NCBI GenBank assembly: GCA_005881495.1
Contig: VBHI01000212.1
Location: 1 to 57,981, forward strand
Reading direction: 5' to 3'
Source: Chloroflexota bacterium
Lineage (GTDB): Bacteria; Chloroflexota; Ktedonobacteria; Ktedonobacterales; Ktedonobacteraceae
Length of the DNA stretch: 57,981 nucleotides
Below the pieces are notes generated by a model that made no database searches, was not told the origin of the DNA, and saw nothing but the letters and a program-made list of their open reading frames with translations. The position numbers and the translations under genes are program-made. Positions 9,394-18,581 of the stretch are shown one piece after another. The first letter of the stretch is position 1. The number at the start of each line of letters is the position of its first letter.

Positions 9394-9586
9394 TTCTCCC
9401 GGGCTTTTTGATTTACCCGAAAAGCTTAAAAAGTAGGCCATTTCCTGCTATACTAGGAAAATCCCAAAACCTCCTAAATGAAACACATCCATCTCGAAAG
9501 AGATTCCTTTCATCCTGAATGGAATTATAGGATTTTGCCTGATGAGACACAGCTTACGTTGTAAATGTTATTTCTGACAGTTCCCA

Positions 9587-10591
9587 TTAGATGTTGGGCC
9601 AGAGCACCTGCGCGACGACGAACAAAAGGTACAGGACGATCATTCCGGCTCCCCCCACACGTGTCATCCCTTTGGCTGGTAGCAGCAGCAGGAGCCCTAT
9701 CACGGTCATGCCGAGCAACCACCCTAGTTCGACGAATACCTGACTTGCTGCACTGCTCCTACCAATCACCAGAGCCGGCAGCGCCAATCCGACCACGAGA
9801 TTGATCGTATTACTATTGACCGTCGCACTCACCACTGCTGCCCCCCGTCCTCGGAGTGCTAGATGTACTGCCGCATACGCATTCGGCAAGCTCGTGAGCC
9901 CTGCAAGTATCACTGCCCCCACCAACGCCTGAGAGAGTTGCCATGCCTGAGCAAGTGCCAACGCCGCCCTCACAAGCCCAACACTTGCCAGCACAATAAC
10001 CAGCAGTGAGAGTGGCACGAGGAGAACAGGAAACCGTGACCCCACCGTTTCCTGCTGATCCTGTTCCTCCTCATGGACCTGGCTCGCTGCTACTGCCAGG
10101 AGGTGCGCGAGACCATCTGGCAGAGGCAGGTGGTCGACCTGACGTGGGCGTAGGCCCACCAGCACAACGTAGGGAATGAGCAGCACTGCTAGCAGCACCA
10201 TTGCCAGGGCAGGGGCGAGGAGACCGAGGAGAAGAGCCGCTACCACGAGCAGCGTGAACAGCGCCACTGTGCCGTCGAGCATCAAGCCCTGTCGTCGCAT
10301 TCGCACCTGCCCAGTTATTACTGCACTTAATCCCAAGAGTATAGCGAGATTGAAGATATTGGAGCCAAGAACCACACCACGTCCCAGGTCAGCAGCGCCT
10401 GCGAGCAGGGATGCAATGGCCGACGCGATTTCTGGAACATCAGCCCCCAGGGCCGTGAGCAGCCCCAAGAATCCTTCTGTCAATTTGAGTTTGGTACCAA
10501 GCACTACCAGCCCACGCACCAGCACCTCGCTGGAGACCAGGGTCATGATCAGGCAAGCGAGAAATACGAGCAAGGCTATGCCAACAGACAT
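9587..10591 (-). CDS. Sodium/calcium exchanger family membrane protein (CaCA, YrbG-like)
   Basis: A 334-residue integral membrane antiporter, probably exchanging Ca2+ for Na+ or H+ across the cytoplasmic membrane. The two inverted alpha-repeats are visible: GADVPEIASAIASLL...GSNIFNLAILLG near the N-terminus, and TSLPNAYAAVHLAL...NSNTINLVVGLALP in the second half, with about ten hydrophobic segments. The first repeat has GADVPE where the family has GTSLPE. I start it at ATG 10591, preceded by AGAGGAGAG, rather than at further upstream codons that would add an unrelated tail. A 3-prime fragment of a second copy lies at 12518-12753. The gene stands alone, divergent from the small membrane protein gene at 10788. 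Confidence 0.87.
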   Translation of the reverse strand: MSVGIALLVFLACLIMTLVSSEVLVRGLVVLGTKLKLTEGFLGLLTALGADVPEIASAIASLLAGAADLGRGVVLGSNIFNLAILLGLSAVITGQVRMRRQGLMLDGTVALFTLLVVAALLLGLLAPALAMVLLAVLLIPYVVLVGLRPRQVDHLPLPDGLAHLLAVAASQVHEEEQDQQETVGSRFPVLLVPLSLLVIVLASVGLVRAALALAQAWQLSQALVGAVILAGLTSLPNAYAAVHLALRGRGAAVVSATVNSNTINLVVGLALPALVIGRSSAASQVFVELGWLLGMTVIGLLLLLPAKGMTRVGGAGMIVLYLLFVVAQVLWPNI

Positions 10592-10787
10592 GCATCTCTC
10601 CTCTCTGGAAACGTTAGGTGTGAAAGAGAAAGGCCTTGAAGTGGCAGGACTCCGGCTGCCAAGAGGGCTGCCCGAAGCCAGCCGAGCACCAAGGTAATGG
10701 TTGTGGTCATTGGGAGCCTGTTCCCATCTCTGGTATACTGTACGTATGCTCTCTCGCACAGATCCGCTGGCGTTCAGGAGAACCGTG

Positions 10788-11174
10788 ATGCAGGATATCG
10801 TCACCAGCTTTACCACCATCATGACGTGGCTGGTGCTGCTTTTGTGCGTTGCCGTCGTCGTGCTGTTGGGCCTCACTGCCTGGCACCTCCAATGGAATCG
10901 GCGCCGCGCGCTTCTCGGTGTTGTGCTCATGGCTCTGGTGGTGCTCGCGACAGGAGTCAGCTTGCTCCTGCTCTCTCAGAAAGTTCATACCTGGACTCGG
11001 CTCCTCTTGCCTCTTGCAGCTCCGCTGCTCCTGGTCAGTCTGTACCGTCTGTCCTTTCCATCGCTTGTTCCTGCTGCTCACCGCGAGACTCGACGCCATG
11101 TGCTCCTCCTTCTGACGATTGGCGCACTCATGGCGACCGGTGGGTTGGTGCTGCTCGATCTGCTCTTTCCATGA
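10788..11174 (+). CDS. Small four-helix membrane protein of unknown function
   Basis: A 128-residue protein with about four hydrophobic helices (TWLVLLLCVAVVVLLGL; ALLGVVLMALVVLATGVSLL; LLLPLAAPLLLVSLY; LLLLTIGALMATGGLVLLDLL) and short basic loops. I do not recognise the family. AGGAG lies 7 bp before the chosen ATG; the frame extends upstream to 10701 but without a site. It is transcribed away from the exchanger gene, and a shared control region (10592-10787) is likely. The following gap, 11175-11529, shows GC-rich sequence with no supportable gene. Confidence 0.6.
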   Translation: MQDIVTSFTTIMTWLVLLLCVAVVVLLGLTAWHLQWNRRRALLGVVLMALVVLATGVSLLLLSQKVHTWTRLLLPLAAPLLLVSLYRLSFPSLVPAAHRETRRHVLLLLTIGALMATGGLVLLDLLFP

Positions 11175-11529
11175 AGAGTTCTTGCGACTTCCTTTCCTCT
11201 GCTCCAGGCGCTCGCCTGGCGAGTCTCTCCTTCGGCTCCTCCTTCCGCAGGCTCGCATGGCCATAAAGAAGTCTCATGGGCAGCCTGCTCGCACCCAGTA
11301 CGTCCAGAACCCATTGTATCTGCTCAATGATACCATCTGGCGCTCGTTGCGGCTCACACGAGCAAGCGATGCTCGAAAGCGAGTCAGAGTCTCGCACAAA
11401 AAAGCACCAGGACCTGCCGTCCAGGCTTCCCGGCACTCCTTTGATGGTTCTCAGAGAAAATATTACCACATCTTTCGCAAACGTGGTGGTATGGTACCGA
11501 GATACGTGCAAAAAGAGGCCATAGGCTTC

Positions 11530-12151
11530 CCTTGTCGTCATCAGCACTTCATGCTACAATACGCATGAGTTACAAGCCATAGACAAGCCTGAGAGAGTAG
11601 AGTTAGGGGCGCCGGGAAGTCTGGTCGGCAAGCGGATAGAGGACGCTATCAGCACAGTGTGAGTCATTGAAAACAAACACGTGGAACGACCATGAACAGG
11701 CGCATAGTGGTAGCCATCGATGCGGATATTTCCCCTCAAACACAGCATGTGCTGCGTGTAGCAAGCTCGCTTCTTGAACTATCCGCGCCACAACTAGGCG
11801 TCGTTCTTCTCCACGTTATTCCCGTGCCAGATATGCCTCAGTCCAAATCCGGCATGTCTAGGGTAGCGCCAACTGCCGAGCAACGCGAACTGGCAGAACA
11901 GGCTCTTCACAGCGCACGTATCGAGTTGCAGAAACAAGGCATCGTTCCAGAACAGATAGCAGTACTTCTACGCAGCGGCATACCTGCTGACGAGATTGTA
12001 AAGGCGGCAAAAGAACTCGAAGCTGACTTCATCATGATTGGAAGTCGGGGAAACTCCCTGAAACAGAAGATGCGGCGTTTGTTGATGGGAAGTACGTCCC
12101 ATCGAGTAGTAAAGCGAGGCCCTTGCCCTGTCATGATTGCTGCTCTTCCCG
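11530..12151 (+). repeat. Long direct repeat, copy 1 (USP leader and N-terminal domain)
   Basis: This block matches 18972-19592: by eye there are about four mismatches in the 160 bp before the start codon, and the match runs to codon 153 of the universal stress gene. It ends abruptly where the IS fragment begins. The conserved leader contains short possible stems (GCCG/CGGC and GATAG/CTATC). The copies are in the same orientation, 7.4 kb apart, flanking the KdpDE/permease module. Confidence 0.9.
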
Positions 12152-12393
12152 AAAGTGCCTCAGCCAGCATTCAACTACAGCTCTCGCTTGCCAGGGGGCT
12201 TGCGCGAGAAAGCGGCTCAACCCTGCCAAGCTCGGTCCAACAGCAATTTGACGCAACAGTCCTCGCAGGGTGCGGGTCCCTTCACAGAGCATCAGCCGAA
12301 GCCTCACGGTCACGAAATACTGGTATTGGGGCTTGGAGAGCTCCTGACGAAACCTGTCGGCAAATTGCCGCAACTGGTCATCTAGACATATAA
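11692..12393 (+). CDS. Universal stress protein, copy 1, with C-terminus replaced by IS sequence
   Basis: UspA-superfamily protein. Residues 1-152 match copy 2 at 19134 almost throughout and hold the Rossmann-like fold: an N-terminal strand RRIVVAIDADIS, then IMIGSRGN and MGSTSHRVVK, which correspond to the ATP-binding G-2x-G-9x-G-S/T region. From codon 153 (nt 12152) the frame runs into the antisense of a transposase fragment, so the last 80 residues are not a natural domain. The C-terminal region seen in copy 2 is lost. The USP domain itself is complete and may still fold, so it could be either a shortened functional gene or a pseudogene. No clear ribosome-binding site precedes the ATG in either copy. 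Confidence 0.7.
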   Translation: MNRRIVVAIDADISPQTQHVLRVASSLLELSAPQLGVVLLHVIPVPDMPQSKSGMSRVAPTAEQRELAEQALHSARIELQKQGIVPEQIAVLLRSGIPADEIVKAAKELEADFIMIGSRGNSLKQKMRRLLMGSTSHRVVKRGPCPVMIAALPESASASIQLQLSLARGLARESGSTLPSSVQQQFDATVLAGCGSLHRASAEASRSRNTGIGAWRAPDETCRQIAATGHLDI

Positions 12394-12406
12394 TGGGAAC
12401 TGGCAT
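12153..12406 (-). pseudogene. N-terminal fragment of an IS transposase
   Basis: About 85 codons beginning MPVPIICLDDQLRQFADRF, with GGAGG 7 bp before the ATG. The sequence (KPQYQYFVTVRL, TRTLRGLLRQ, GLSRFLAQAPW) resembles the start of DDE transposases of the IS701/IS4-like type common in Ktedonobacter genomes; the assignment is from memory of the family. The frame breaks at the junction with the stress-protein gene, leaving no catalytic residues. The 5-prime side faces the exchanger fragment at 12518. The order suggests an IS that landed in an exchanger gene and then mediated a deletion into the neighbouring stress gene. Confidence 0.65.
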
Positions 12407-12517
12407 CGGACACCTCCGTGGCTTCAAGAGTGGATCTTCTTCTCCTTGATACCACATGGTGTTCTTTCCTGTTACTTCCCTTTCCAAAAGTGCAAACATA
12501 GAGCCAAGTTGACAATA

Positions 12518-12753
12518 CCGTCAATAGTAATACGATCAATCTCGTGGTTGGATTGGCGCTGCCAGCTCTAGTGACTGGTATGAGGGGTGCAGCAAGTGAT
12601 GTATTCGTCGAACTCGGGTGGTTGCTTGGCATGACCGTGATAGGACTCCTGCTGCTGCTACCAGCCAAAGGGATGACACAAATGGGGGGAGCCGGAATGA
12701 TCGTTCCTTACCTTTTGCTCGTCGTAGTGCATATGCTCTGGCCCAACATCTAG
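12518..12753 (+). pseudogene. 3-prime fragment of a second Na+/Ca2+ exchanger gene
   Basis: The plus-strand frame reads VNSNTINLVVGLALPALVTG through to LLLLLPAKGMT and MLWPNI-stop. It matches the last 75 or so residues of the exchanger encoded at 9587-10591 with few changes, while sequence after the stop codons differs. Everything before the second alpha-repeat is missing and the fragment abuts the IS remnant. It is clearly non-functional alone. It shows that two exchanger copies once existed in opposite orientation here. Confidence 0.85.
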
Positions 12754-12918
12754 ACTCCATTCTACGTAAGCTTTTTAACCATTCGCGAGGAAGATATCCC
12801 GTGGCCAGTCTGCAAAAGATCGTTGCCTTGCTTTTTGGGTTATCGAAAAATGCAGGAAAGATCAGCTCCTTCTGGAGCAATCTTTCACAGTGTTAAAGGG
12901 CGCACGATACAATCTAGT

Positions 12919-13614
12919 TTAGTCATCATTAAAGCGATAGCCAACACCCGAAATCGTGATCAGAAAGCGGGGGTGTGCCGGGTCCGGTTCAATCTTCCGT
13001 CGCAGGTGGCCGATATAGACGTGTAGATAGTGCGATTTCATATCATGGTTTGTTCCCCACACCTGGGTTAGTAACATGTGCTGCGTCATGATCTTTCCAC
13101 TGTTCACGACAAACACTTTGAGCAGATCATATTCGGTCGGCGTCAGTTTGACCTCCTGACCATTGACCGTGACGAGCTTCTGCGCAAAATCAATCTGCAG
13201 TGGTCCAATCGTCATCGTTGGTTCTGTTCTTGGCATGATACGTGCGGCATGACGCAGTGCGACCCGAATACGTGCCAGTACCTCATTGATTCCAAAGGGT
13301 TTGGAGATATAATCATCCGCCCCTAGATCAAGAGCAAGCACCTTATCGCGCTCCTTATTCTTCACTGAGATCACAATAATAGGCAGATCCGACTGTTCTC
13401 TCACTTTTTGACAGACCTCTAACCCACTCATGCCTGGCAATCCCAAATCGAGCACCATCAGATCAGGGGAACACTGTTCAATGAGTTCGAGGGCCTGTTC
13501 CCCTCTCCCAGCGATGAGCACTTCATAGCCATGTCCTGTCAAGCTGCGTTGCAACGCACGCACAATCTCGATCTCGTCGTCTACGACCAGTACACGTGCT
13601 TTGCGTTTCATCAT
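12919..13614 (-). CDS. kdpE: OmpR-family response regulator, KdpE-like
   Basis: A 231-residue DNA-binding response regulator. The receiver domain shows the acidic pair DDE (residues 11-13), phospho-acceptor Asp56 in MVLDLGLPG, and the conserved Lys in SKPFG. A winged-helix effector follows (about 130-231; LTPTEYDLLKVF, HLRRKIEPDP, GVGYRF). Its start overlaps the stop of the sensor kinase gene by 4 bp, so the two are translationally coupled. The best-matching characterised group is KdpE, which controls K+ uptake. No kdpFABC genes are nearby; the coupled APC permease upstream is the natural candidate target. Confidence 0.85.
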   Translation of the reverse strand: MMKRKARVLVVDDEIEIVRALQRSLTGHGYEVLIAGRGEQALELIEQCSPDLMVLDLGLPGMSGLEVCQKVREQSDLPIIVISVKNKERDKVLALDLGADDYISKPFGINEVLARIRVALRHAARIMPRTEPTMTIGPLQIDFAQKLVTVNGQEVKLTPTEYDLLKVFVVNSGKIMTQHMLLTQVWGTNHDMKSHYLHVYIGHLRRKIEPDPAHPRFLITISGVGYRFNDD

Positions 13615-15311
13615 GGCTCCAATTCTCCTGTGCTGCTCAGTGGGAGCGTAAAACGGAACACGGCCCCCCCACCTTCGCGTCCTTCTATCCAGATCCGGCC
13701 CCCATGAGCGTCAACGAACCCCCGGCAGATGGCCAAACCAAGTCCTGAGCCTCGCTTCTCACCAAACATCTGTGCCTTTCCAAGCACACGGTAGAATTTG
13801 TCGAAGATATGCTCTTGCTCTGCCAGAGTGATGCCTGGACCACGATCCGCGATGCTGACCACCAGTGCTTCCTCCTGGACCTGGATACTCACGTCAATAG
13901 GCGATCCCGCCGGTGTATAGTAGACGGCATTGGTGATGAGGTTTGTGACCACCTGCTCAATCAAGACCGCGTCTACTTCTACTGGTGGAATATGATCCGG
14001 CAGGTATGTCTGGACCGTTCTTCCTTCCAACAAAGGCTGCATACGATCCAGGACATCACGAAGCAGTGCATCCAGAGGATACCACACTTTTTCGGGGTGC
14101 AGTGAACCAGCTTCTAGACGAGACATATCCAGTAAGTTCTCTACTAGAGAGTTGAGCCGATCTGCTTCCCGTTCAATAGCTGCCGTAAAACCGCGTTGCG
14201 TTTCCTCATCCCACTGCACATCCTCCTCCAACAGGCTTGTCGCTGCTGTCTTGATCGTCGACAGTGGCGTGCGCAGATCATGGGAAACGGAGGAGAGCAG
14301 TGCCGAACGCAGGGCATCCGTTTGCTGGAGCACTCTCACGCGAAGGCTTTCTTGCCGGAGATGTCCACGCTCAATGACCGCGACAGCTTGTTCGAGAAAT
14401 GTAGAGAAAAACACTGCTTCAGGTGTGGGATGACCGTGTTCCAGACTCAGGATATCGTCTATGGTCTCACCCCGACCATCGTGCTCAATGAGCAAACGAA
14501 GTATCCCAATGACCTTGATATCTGTTTTGAGCGGGACCAGGCACCCATAGCGCTTCATTGTAGACCCATCCGTCGTTTTTTGCGCTGCTCCTTGTGTTGG
14601 GTTGGCTCCACTATCGCTCACATGCTCAGCACGAAGGGTTGTACCATCAAAGAGATCCACGATGTGCGCCCGCGTCATTATCTGTTCTGCCGCCACTTTT
14701 TCATCAGATGAAAGTTCGACACGCTCAATTGGCTGACAAGCACTGGTATGTGGAGTAAGGACTCCTCGCTCATCAGGCAGGAGAAGCAGACAGTCCCGTA
14801 TCCCCCAGGGAGAAAACACTTCGACCACAGCACGCGCAAAGATAGAAAGCTGTAGTTCTAGATCTTCTTCACGATTGGTCGCCCGCACCAGGTCATACAG
14901 AATATGCGTCTCACGCTCCCGACGATTCGCGTCCTCTGCACGCTGACGCAGCGTAGAGGCGAATTGGCTGGTAATGATCGCCGTCACCAGAAAGACGACA
15001 AGTGTCAGCACATCTTCAAATTTGGTGACACTCAAGGTATAGAGGGGAGGAACAAAGAAAAAATCGAAAGAGAAGAAGGCAACGAATGATGCAAGCAATG
15101 CTGCCGAGAGTCCACGCAGGCTGGCAAGCGAGAGAATAGCAAGCAGATAGAGCAAAAAACTGTCGGGGATCTTTTGATACAGTTGAAACAGCCAGATGAC
15201 GCCCGTCAGGAGAAAAATGCTTCCTAATGCCAGCAGGCCATCGAGGATGTACCATCTCCAATGCGACTCTTCTTTCGGCTTGAGCGTGAGTAACGGCTCT
15301 ACGCGGCTCAT
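13611..15311 (-). CDS. kdpD: Sensor histidine kinase, KdpD-like but lacking the N-terminal KdpD/Usp domains
   Basis: A 566-residue membrane kinase. Four close-packed hydrophobic helices (about 20-115) form a DUF4118-type sensor. A GAF-like region (about 150-300) follows, then a HisKA domain with phospho-accepting His344 in SVSHDLRTPL. The ATPase domain shows N (NLITNAVYY), G1 (ADRGPGI) and G2 (GSGLGLAI) boxes, so it looks active. Canonical KdpD is about 890 residues and carries a cytosolic KdpD domain plus a Usp domain before the helices. Here these are absent, and a separate UspA-like protein is encoded 93 bp upstream instead. It phosphorylates the regulator encoded by the overlapping downstream gene. 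Confidence 0.87.
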   Translation of the reverse strand: MSRVEPLLTLKPKEESHWRWYILDGLLALGSIFLLTGVIWLFQLYQKIPDSFLLYLLAILSLASLRGLSAALLASFVAFFSFDFFFVPPLYTLSVTKFEDVLTLVVFLVTAIITSQFASTLRQRAEDANRRERETHILYDLVRATNREEDLELQLSIFARAVVEVFSPWGIRDCLLLLPDERGVLTPHTSACQPIERVELSSDEKVAAEQIMTRAHIVDLFDGTTLRAEHVSDSGANPTQGAAQKTTDGSTMKRYGCLVPLKTDIKVIGILRLLIEHDGRGETIDDILSLEHGHPTPEAVFFSTFLEQAVAVIERGHLRQESLRVRVLQQTDALRSALLSSVSHDLRTPLSTIKTAATSLLEEDVQWDEETQRGFTAAIEREADRLNSLVENLLDMSRLEAGSLHPEKVWYPLDALLRDVLDRMQPLLEGRTVQTYLPDHIPPVEVDAVLIEQVVTNLITNAVYYTPAGSPIDVSIQVQEEALVVSIADRGPGITLAEQEHIFDKFYRVLGKAQMFGEKRGSGLGLAICRGFVDAHGGRIWIEGREGGGAVFRFTLPLSSTGELEP

Positions 15312-15404
15312 ATCCTCTCTGCGCTTTCAATGTGATGACAACGTTGAGAGAATAAGCATAAATGATAGCACGATATGCTGTCAATACACAAATTCGCTAT
15401 GACA

Positions 15405-15827
15405 TCAAAACCAGGGCTTACGAGCCGGTAAATTCGCCACATAGAGCGGGTAGCGTCGATCTTCGAGCAGTTGTTTTACTTCGTGGGTGGCAAGTAAGAC
15501 TCCTGCTCCCTTCCGAACAAAGACGACAATCCCCTGACAGTCCATTTCTTGAGCAAAGGCACGGATACTCTGGACGGGCTGCTGTGAACGTAACTCAACG
15601 CGTTGGATGGGGATACCCATCCGAGCGGCTTTCTGTTGTGTGAACTCCAGGAAATCGATAGACTGTTGGATATCTTCCCGGCGAACAGCTTGCTTCCCTG
15701 GTCGCCCACACGGACAAAGCAGAGACAAGAGGATCAACGTAGCTCCACGCTGATGCGCGAAGGACAGGGCATAGGTAATCGCAGGTTCATCGATCCCATG
15801 TGTGAAGGGTAATAACAGGTATTGCAT
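15405..15827 (-). CDS. UspA-like nucleotide-binding protein of the K+ module
   Basis: A 140-residue protein with a Rossmann-like universal-stress fold: first strand MQYLLLPFTHG, hydrophobic strand ATLILLSLLCPCG, then DCQGIVVFVRKGAG and a C-terminal strand YPLYVANL. The glycine-rich phosphate loop is degenerate, so ATP binding is uncertain. I start at ATG 15827 because GGGAG lies 6 bp upstream; the frame continues to a GTG at 15875 without a site. It lies between the permease and the sensor kinase on the same strand. It may supply in trans the Usp function missing from the shortened KdpD, an inference from context. Confidence 0.7.
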   Translation of the reverse strand: MQYLLLPFTHGIDEPAITYALSFAHQRGATLILLSLLCPCGRPGKQAVRREDIQQSIDFLEFTQQKAARMGIPIQRVELRSQQPVQSIRAFAQEMDCQGIVVFVRKGAGVLLATHEVKQLLEDRRYPLYVANLPARKPWF

Positions 15828-15895
15828 CCCTATCTCCCAGGTCTTGTCGTCAACTGTATGTTCTTTCCTCTTCACCTGTGTATGTACTCTCCTGC

Positions 15896-17881
15896 TTACC
15901 AGTGTTTGAGCAGATGAGCGATCTTGCCGTTGGGAGTGAGTTCGTACCGGATACGGTCAGGGTTGATATCATCTACCTGTGTTGCCGTTTTGGCAGAGAG
16001 GATCACATCACTGGGTTGTAACCTCTTCCATATGGCTGAGGTCTCTGTGTTCTCACGTTGTCTGTACACAAATCTGCATGGTAATTTCGCTTTGCGTGCT
16101 AACCGTTCCGCCTTCACAAACGCTTCTCTGGCCGATACATCATAGAGATAGGGATCAACAATCTCAAATGGTTGCGGGGCGTGGTCAGCTCGGTACTCAC
16201 CCAGATAGAGAAAGACGATGGGCTTACCATCAGCATTGCCGATAGCCGTTTCAATCACCTGAGTATTCTGTGCATCACCAGAGATAAGCACAGCAAGCAC
16301 CGAATCCGGCAGGCGACTTCCGAGTTGAGAGACAGCCACAGGTGGACGCCCTCGACGCATGTAATTGACGGAAGCGACTCCCATACCAAGCAGAGCCACA
16401 GATCCACCAAAGAGAGCGGCTTGTGGCCTGGAAATCAGGCTGATCCCCCAGGCCAAGGCCACCAGAGCAGTCGTGAGCACACCCAGCCAAAAATCAAGCT
16501 CCCACCATACGTTACCAATAATGCTCCGGAGACCAGAGAGATTCATGCTCATACCTGGTGTGGGAATCTCGGTTGCTTTCTGTCCATTGGCAGATACAGT
16601 TTCCTGATCGGTGAGAAGGGATGCATGGGGAACGCTAGCAAAAGCAGCATGTCCATTCTCATGGATCTCCCCTGATGATTGGGCATGTGTCGCAGAGGCC
16701 CTTTCTCGGTAACGGATCAAATCTAATCCTAGACAGGTAAGCGTAAAGGCTCCTAACAGCCCGAAGGCATACAGAGCCCCAAGCGAGTTGATCTGGCCCT
16801 GGACCAGTAAGAGGATTGCAATGGGGATGCCGGTGGCAAGGGCAATTGACCAGTGAGGGGTATCACGGAAGCGGTTTCTTTTGAGAAGGAAGGAAGGGAA
16901 AAAGTCCATGCGGGAGAGCGCCAGAAAGACATGGTAGGCTCCAATAATGGCTGTATTACTGGCGAAGACGAGAATAAGACTAGCACTAATGGCTACTTCG
17001 GTCTGTAACAAGGCGTTCCCCCAAAGCCCACCAAGTAACGAGATCAACTGCGTCGAGAGTACCTCATCAGCAGCTTGTTTTGGTTGTAGGAGCGTTGAAA
17101 GCATGGTGAGAAGAGGGCTGGTCACGCCAATGGTGAGTACGACAAGAAAAAGCGCCACGCCAATTACTTTCTTGCGAGGCGTCTTCATCACAGGAGAGAG
17201 CTGCGAGATACTCTCCAACCCGGAAAAGGCAAGAAAAGCCCCAGCGAACCCGACCAGAACAGACGTTGGAGTCAATTTATCACGCCCAAAGACCGCCAGA
17301 AAGAGTGAGAAAACCTGGCCGAGAGAGAGATGAGAAAAGACAGTCCAGAGAAGAGCAAGATCGCTGCCAAAGGCGATAAGGGCAGCAACCAGACTCACTT
17401 TGGCACTCTCACTGATGCCAATCCAATTCAAGATGCCAAGGAGGATCAGTACGCCAATGGTGATCCATAAGACAGAGGGCAAAACAGCGGGCACGACGAC
17501 GCCGAAGTACTGGATAGCCGACAGGCAACTAATAGCCGCTGTAAGAAAGTAGCTCACGAGAATCAGCATACCGCCGAGTGCTCCAGCCCACGAGTTGATC
17601 GCCTGGGCAGCTACGGAGACCACCCCTCCCCCTTCAGGAAAACGCTGGCTGACCTCAGCATACTTGAGGGTGAGCAGCACAAACACCCCCATCGTGAGCA
17701 ACACAAAGAAGCCAGCGAGGCCACCGACTGTACTATAAAGGATACCTGGAACATAATAGATAGACGAACCGATATCGGCAAAGACAACAGCCCAGCACAA
17801 CAACGGACCAAGGCTAGCTTTTCCATGCGCCTGATCCTGGGCGTGAGAAGATGAGTCGCGGGTGGATGATGTTTGGGTCAT
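15896..17881 (-). CDS. APC-superfamily permease with C-terminal cytosolic domain, possible K+ importer
   Basis: A 661-residue protein with about 12 membrane helices (residues 25-505), starting with the unwound helix-1 motif GSSIYYVPGI typical of APC transporters. A soluble C-terminal tail of about 150 residues (from LPDSVLAVLISGD) resembles a Usp-like or RCK-like nucleotide-binding fold. The size and plan recall KimA/YdaO, a c-di-AMP-controlled K+ symporter, but amino-acid permeases share the core, so the substrate is not proven. It heads an apparent four-gene operon with a UspA-like protein and the KdpD/KdpE pair, which makes K+ the best guess. AAGGAG precedes the ATG at 8 bp, and a good promoter lies about 90 bp upstream. 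Confidence 0.78.
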   Translation of the reverse strand: MTQTSSTRDSSSHAQDQAHGKASLGPLLCWAVVFADIGSSIYYVPGILYSTVGGLAGFFVLLTMGVFVLLTLKYAEVSQRFPEGGGVVSVAAQAINSWAGALGGMLILVSYFLTAAISCLSAIQYFGVVVPAVLPSVLWITIGVLILLGILNWIGISESAKVSLVAALIAFGSDLALLWTVFSHLSLGQVFSLFLAVFGRDKLTPTSVLVGFAGAFLAFSGLESISQLSPVMKTPRKKVIGVALFLVVLTIGVTSPLLTMLSTLLQPKQAADEVLSTQLISLLGGLWGNALLQTEVAISASLILVFASNTAIIGAYHVFLALSRMDFFPSFLLKRNRFRDTPHWSIALATGIPIAILLLVQGQINSLGALYAFGLLGAFTLTCLGLDLIRYRERASATHAQSSGEIHENGHAAFASVPHASLLTDQETVSANGQKATEIPTPGMSMNLSGLRSIIGNVWWELDFWLGVLTTALVALAWGISLISRPQAALFGGSVALLGMGVASVNYMRRGRPPVAVSQLGSRLPDSVLAVLISGDAQNTQVIETAIGNADGKPIVFLYLGEYRADHAPQPFEIVDPYLYDVSAREAFVKAERLARKAKLPCRFVYRQRENTETSAIWKRLQPSDVILSAKTATQVDDINPDRIRYELTPNGKIAHLLKHW

Positions 17882-17972
17882 ACAAACTCCTTGTCACGGG
17901 AGACGTCTTTTCCCTCTTTCGCAACGAAAATCTCAATGATGCCTGGCCTAGAGACGATCTTCTCTTTGCCGC

Positions 17973-18002
17973 AGTGTAGCATATACCTCAAAAACTTGTC
18001 AA
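17973..18002 (-). promoter_or_regulatory. Promoter for the permease/Usp/KdpDE operon
   Basis: On the minus strand TTGACA (18002-17997) and TACACT (17978-17973) are separated by 18 bp, about 90 bp before the permease start. The sequence around it is AT-rich, unlike the neighbourhood. The leader is too short for a full ydaO-type c-di-AMP riboswitch. Confidence 0.65.
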
Positions 18003-18178
18003 AAACATGGTGTTTTTTCTAAATTTTTGCTCAAAATTATAGGTAGTTTCCTCAGAAGGGGGAGCGCTGTAGGGTAGACACCTGGCGAGGTGCCATCTGG
18101 ACTTCTTCTCAGTGCTGTCGCTGCGTTTCCTGCCCTTTCGTTTGTCTGTAAGCGACGTATTGATCTTGCCCCGAATTT

Positions 18179-18574
18179 GTGGAAGAGGGAAGGGAGGGAA
18201 ATGCGCAACAGGTTCGGTTATTCTACGCGGCATCTGTTCCCATCGAACGACACATCAAAATCAAAGGCGATGCCAACCCGTATGACCCCCCATGGGAAAT
18301 CTACTTTGAAGAGCGCCTTGGGGTCAAAATGGTGCACAACCTGCAAGGGCGACGAAAGCTACTGCATTTGTGGAAACAACAACAAGGCATCTGCCCCGTC
18401 TGTCACCAGAAAATCACCAAGGTCACCGGTTGGCACAACCATCACATCATCTGGCGCTCCCTGGGAGGCCCAGACTACATGGACAACCGTGTCCAGCTTC
18501 ACCCAAACTGCCACAGACAAGTCCATAGCCAACGGTTGAACGTGGTGAAACCACGTCCTTCAATGGGCGATTGA
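18179..18574 (+). pseudogene. C-terminal fragment of a group II intron-encoded protein (HNH domain)
   Basis: The frame reads LFYAASVPIERHIKIKGDANPYDPPWEIYFE, the segment linking the maturase X/DNA-binding region to the HNH endonuclease in bacterial intron proteins. An HNH domain follows with Cys pairs (CPVCHQK), HNHHI, GGPDYMDN and HPNCH. The reverse transcriptase domain is missing, so this is a 3-prime remnant. It ends 7 bp before a recognisable domain V, the normal arrangement. The first ten or so codons are probably not part of the original gene. The gap upstream (18003-18178) has no other supported feature. Confidence 0.85.
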
Positions 18575-18581
18575 AAGGCTT

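Noticed and set aside
11128..11547. Minus-strand frame of 139 codons upstream of the stress gene
   Set aside because: No ribosome-binding site, no recognisable domain, and it overlaps the duplicated leader and low-complexity GC-rich sequence.
17882..18002. ydaO/c-di-AMP riboswitch before the permease
   Set aside because: The leader between the promoter and ATG is only about 90 nt and lacks the conserved core, which needs roughly 150 nt.
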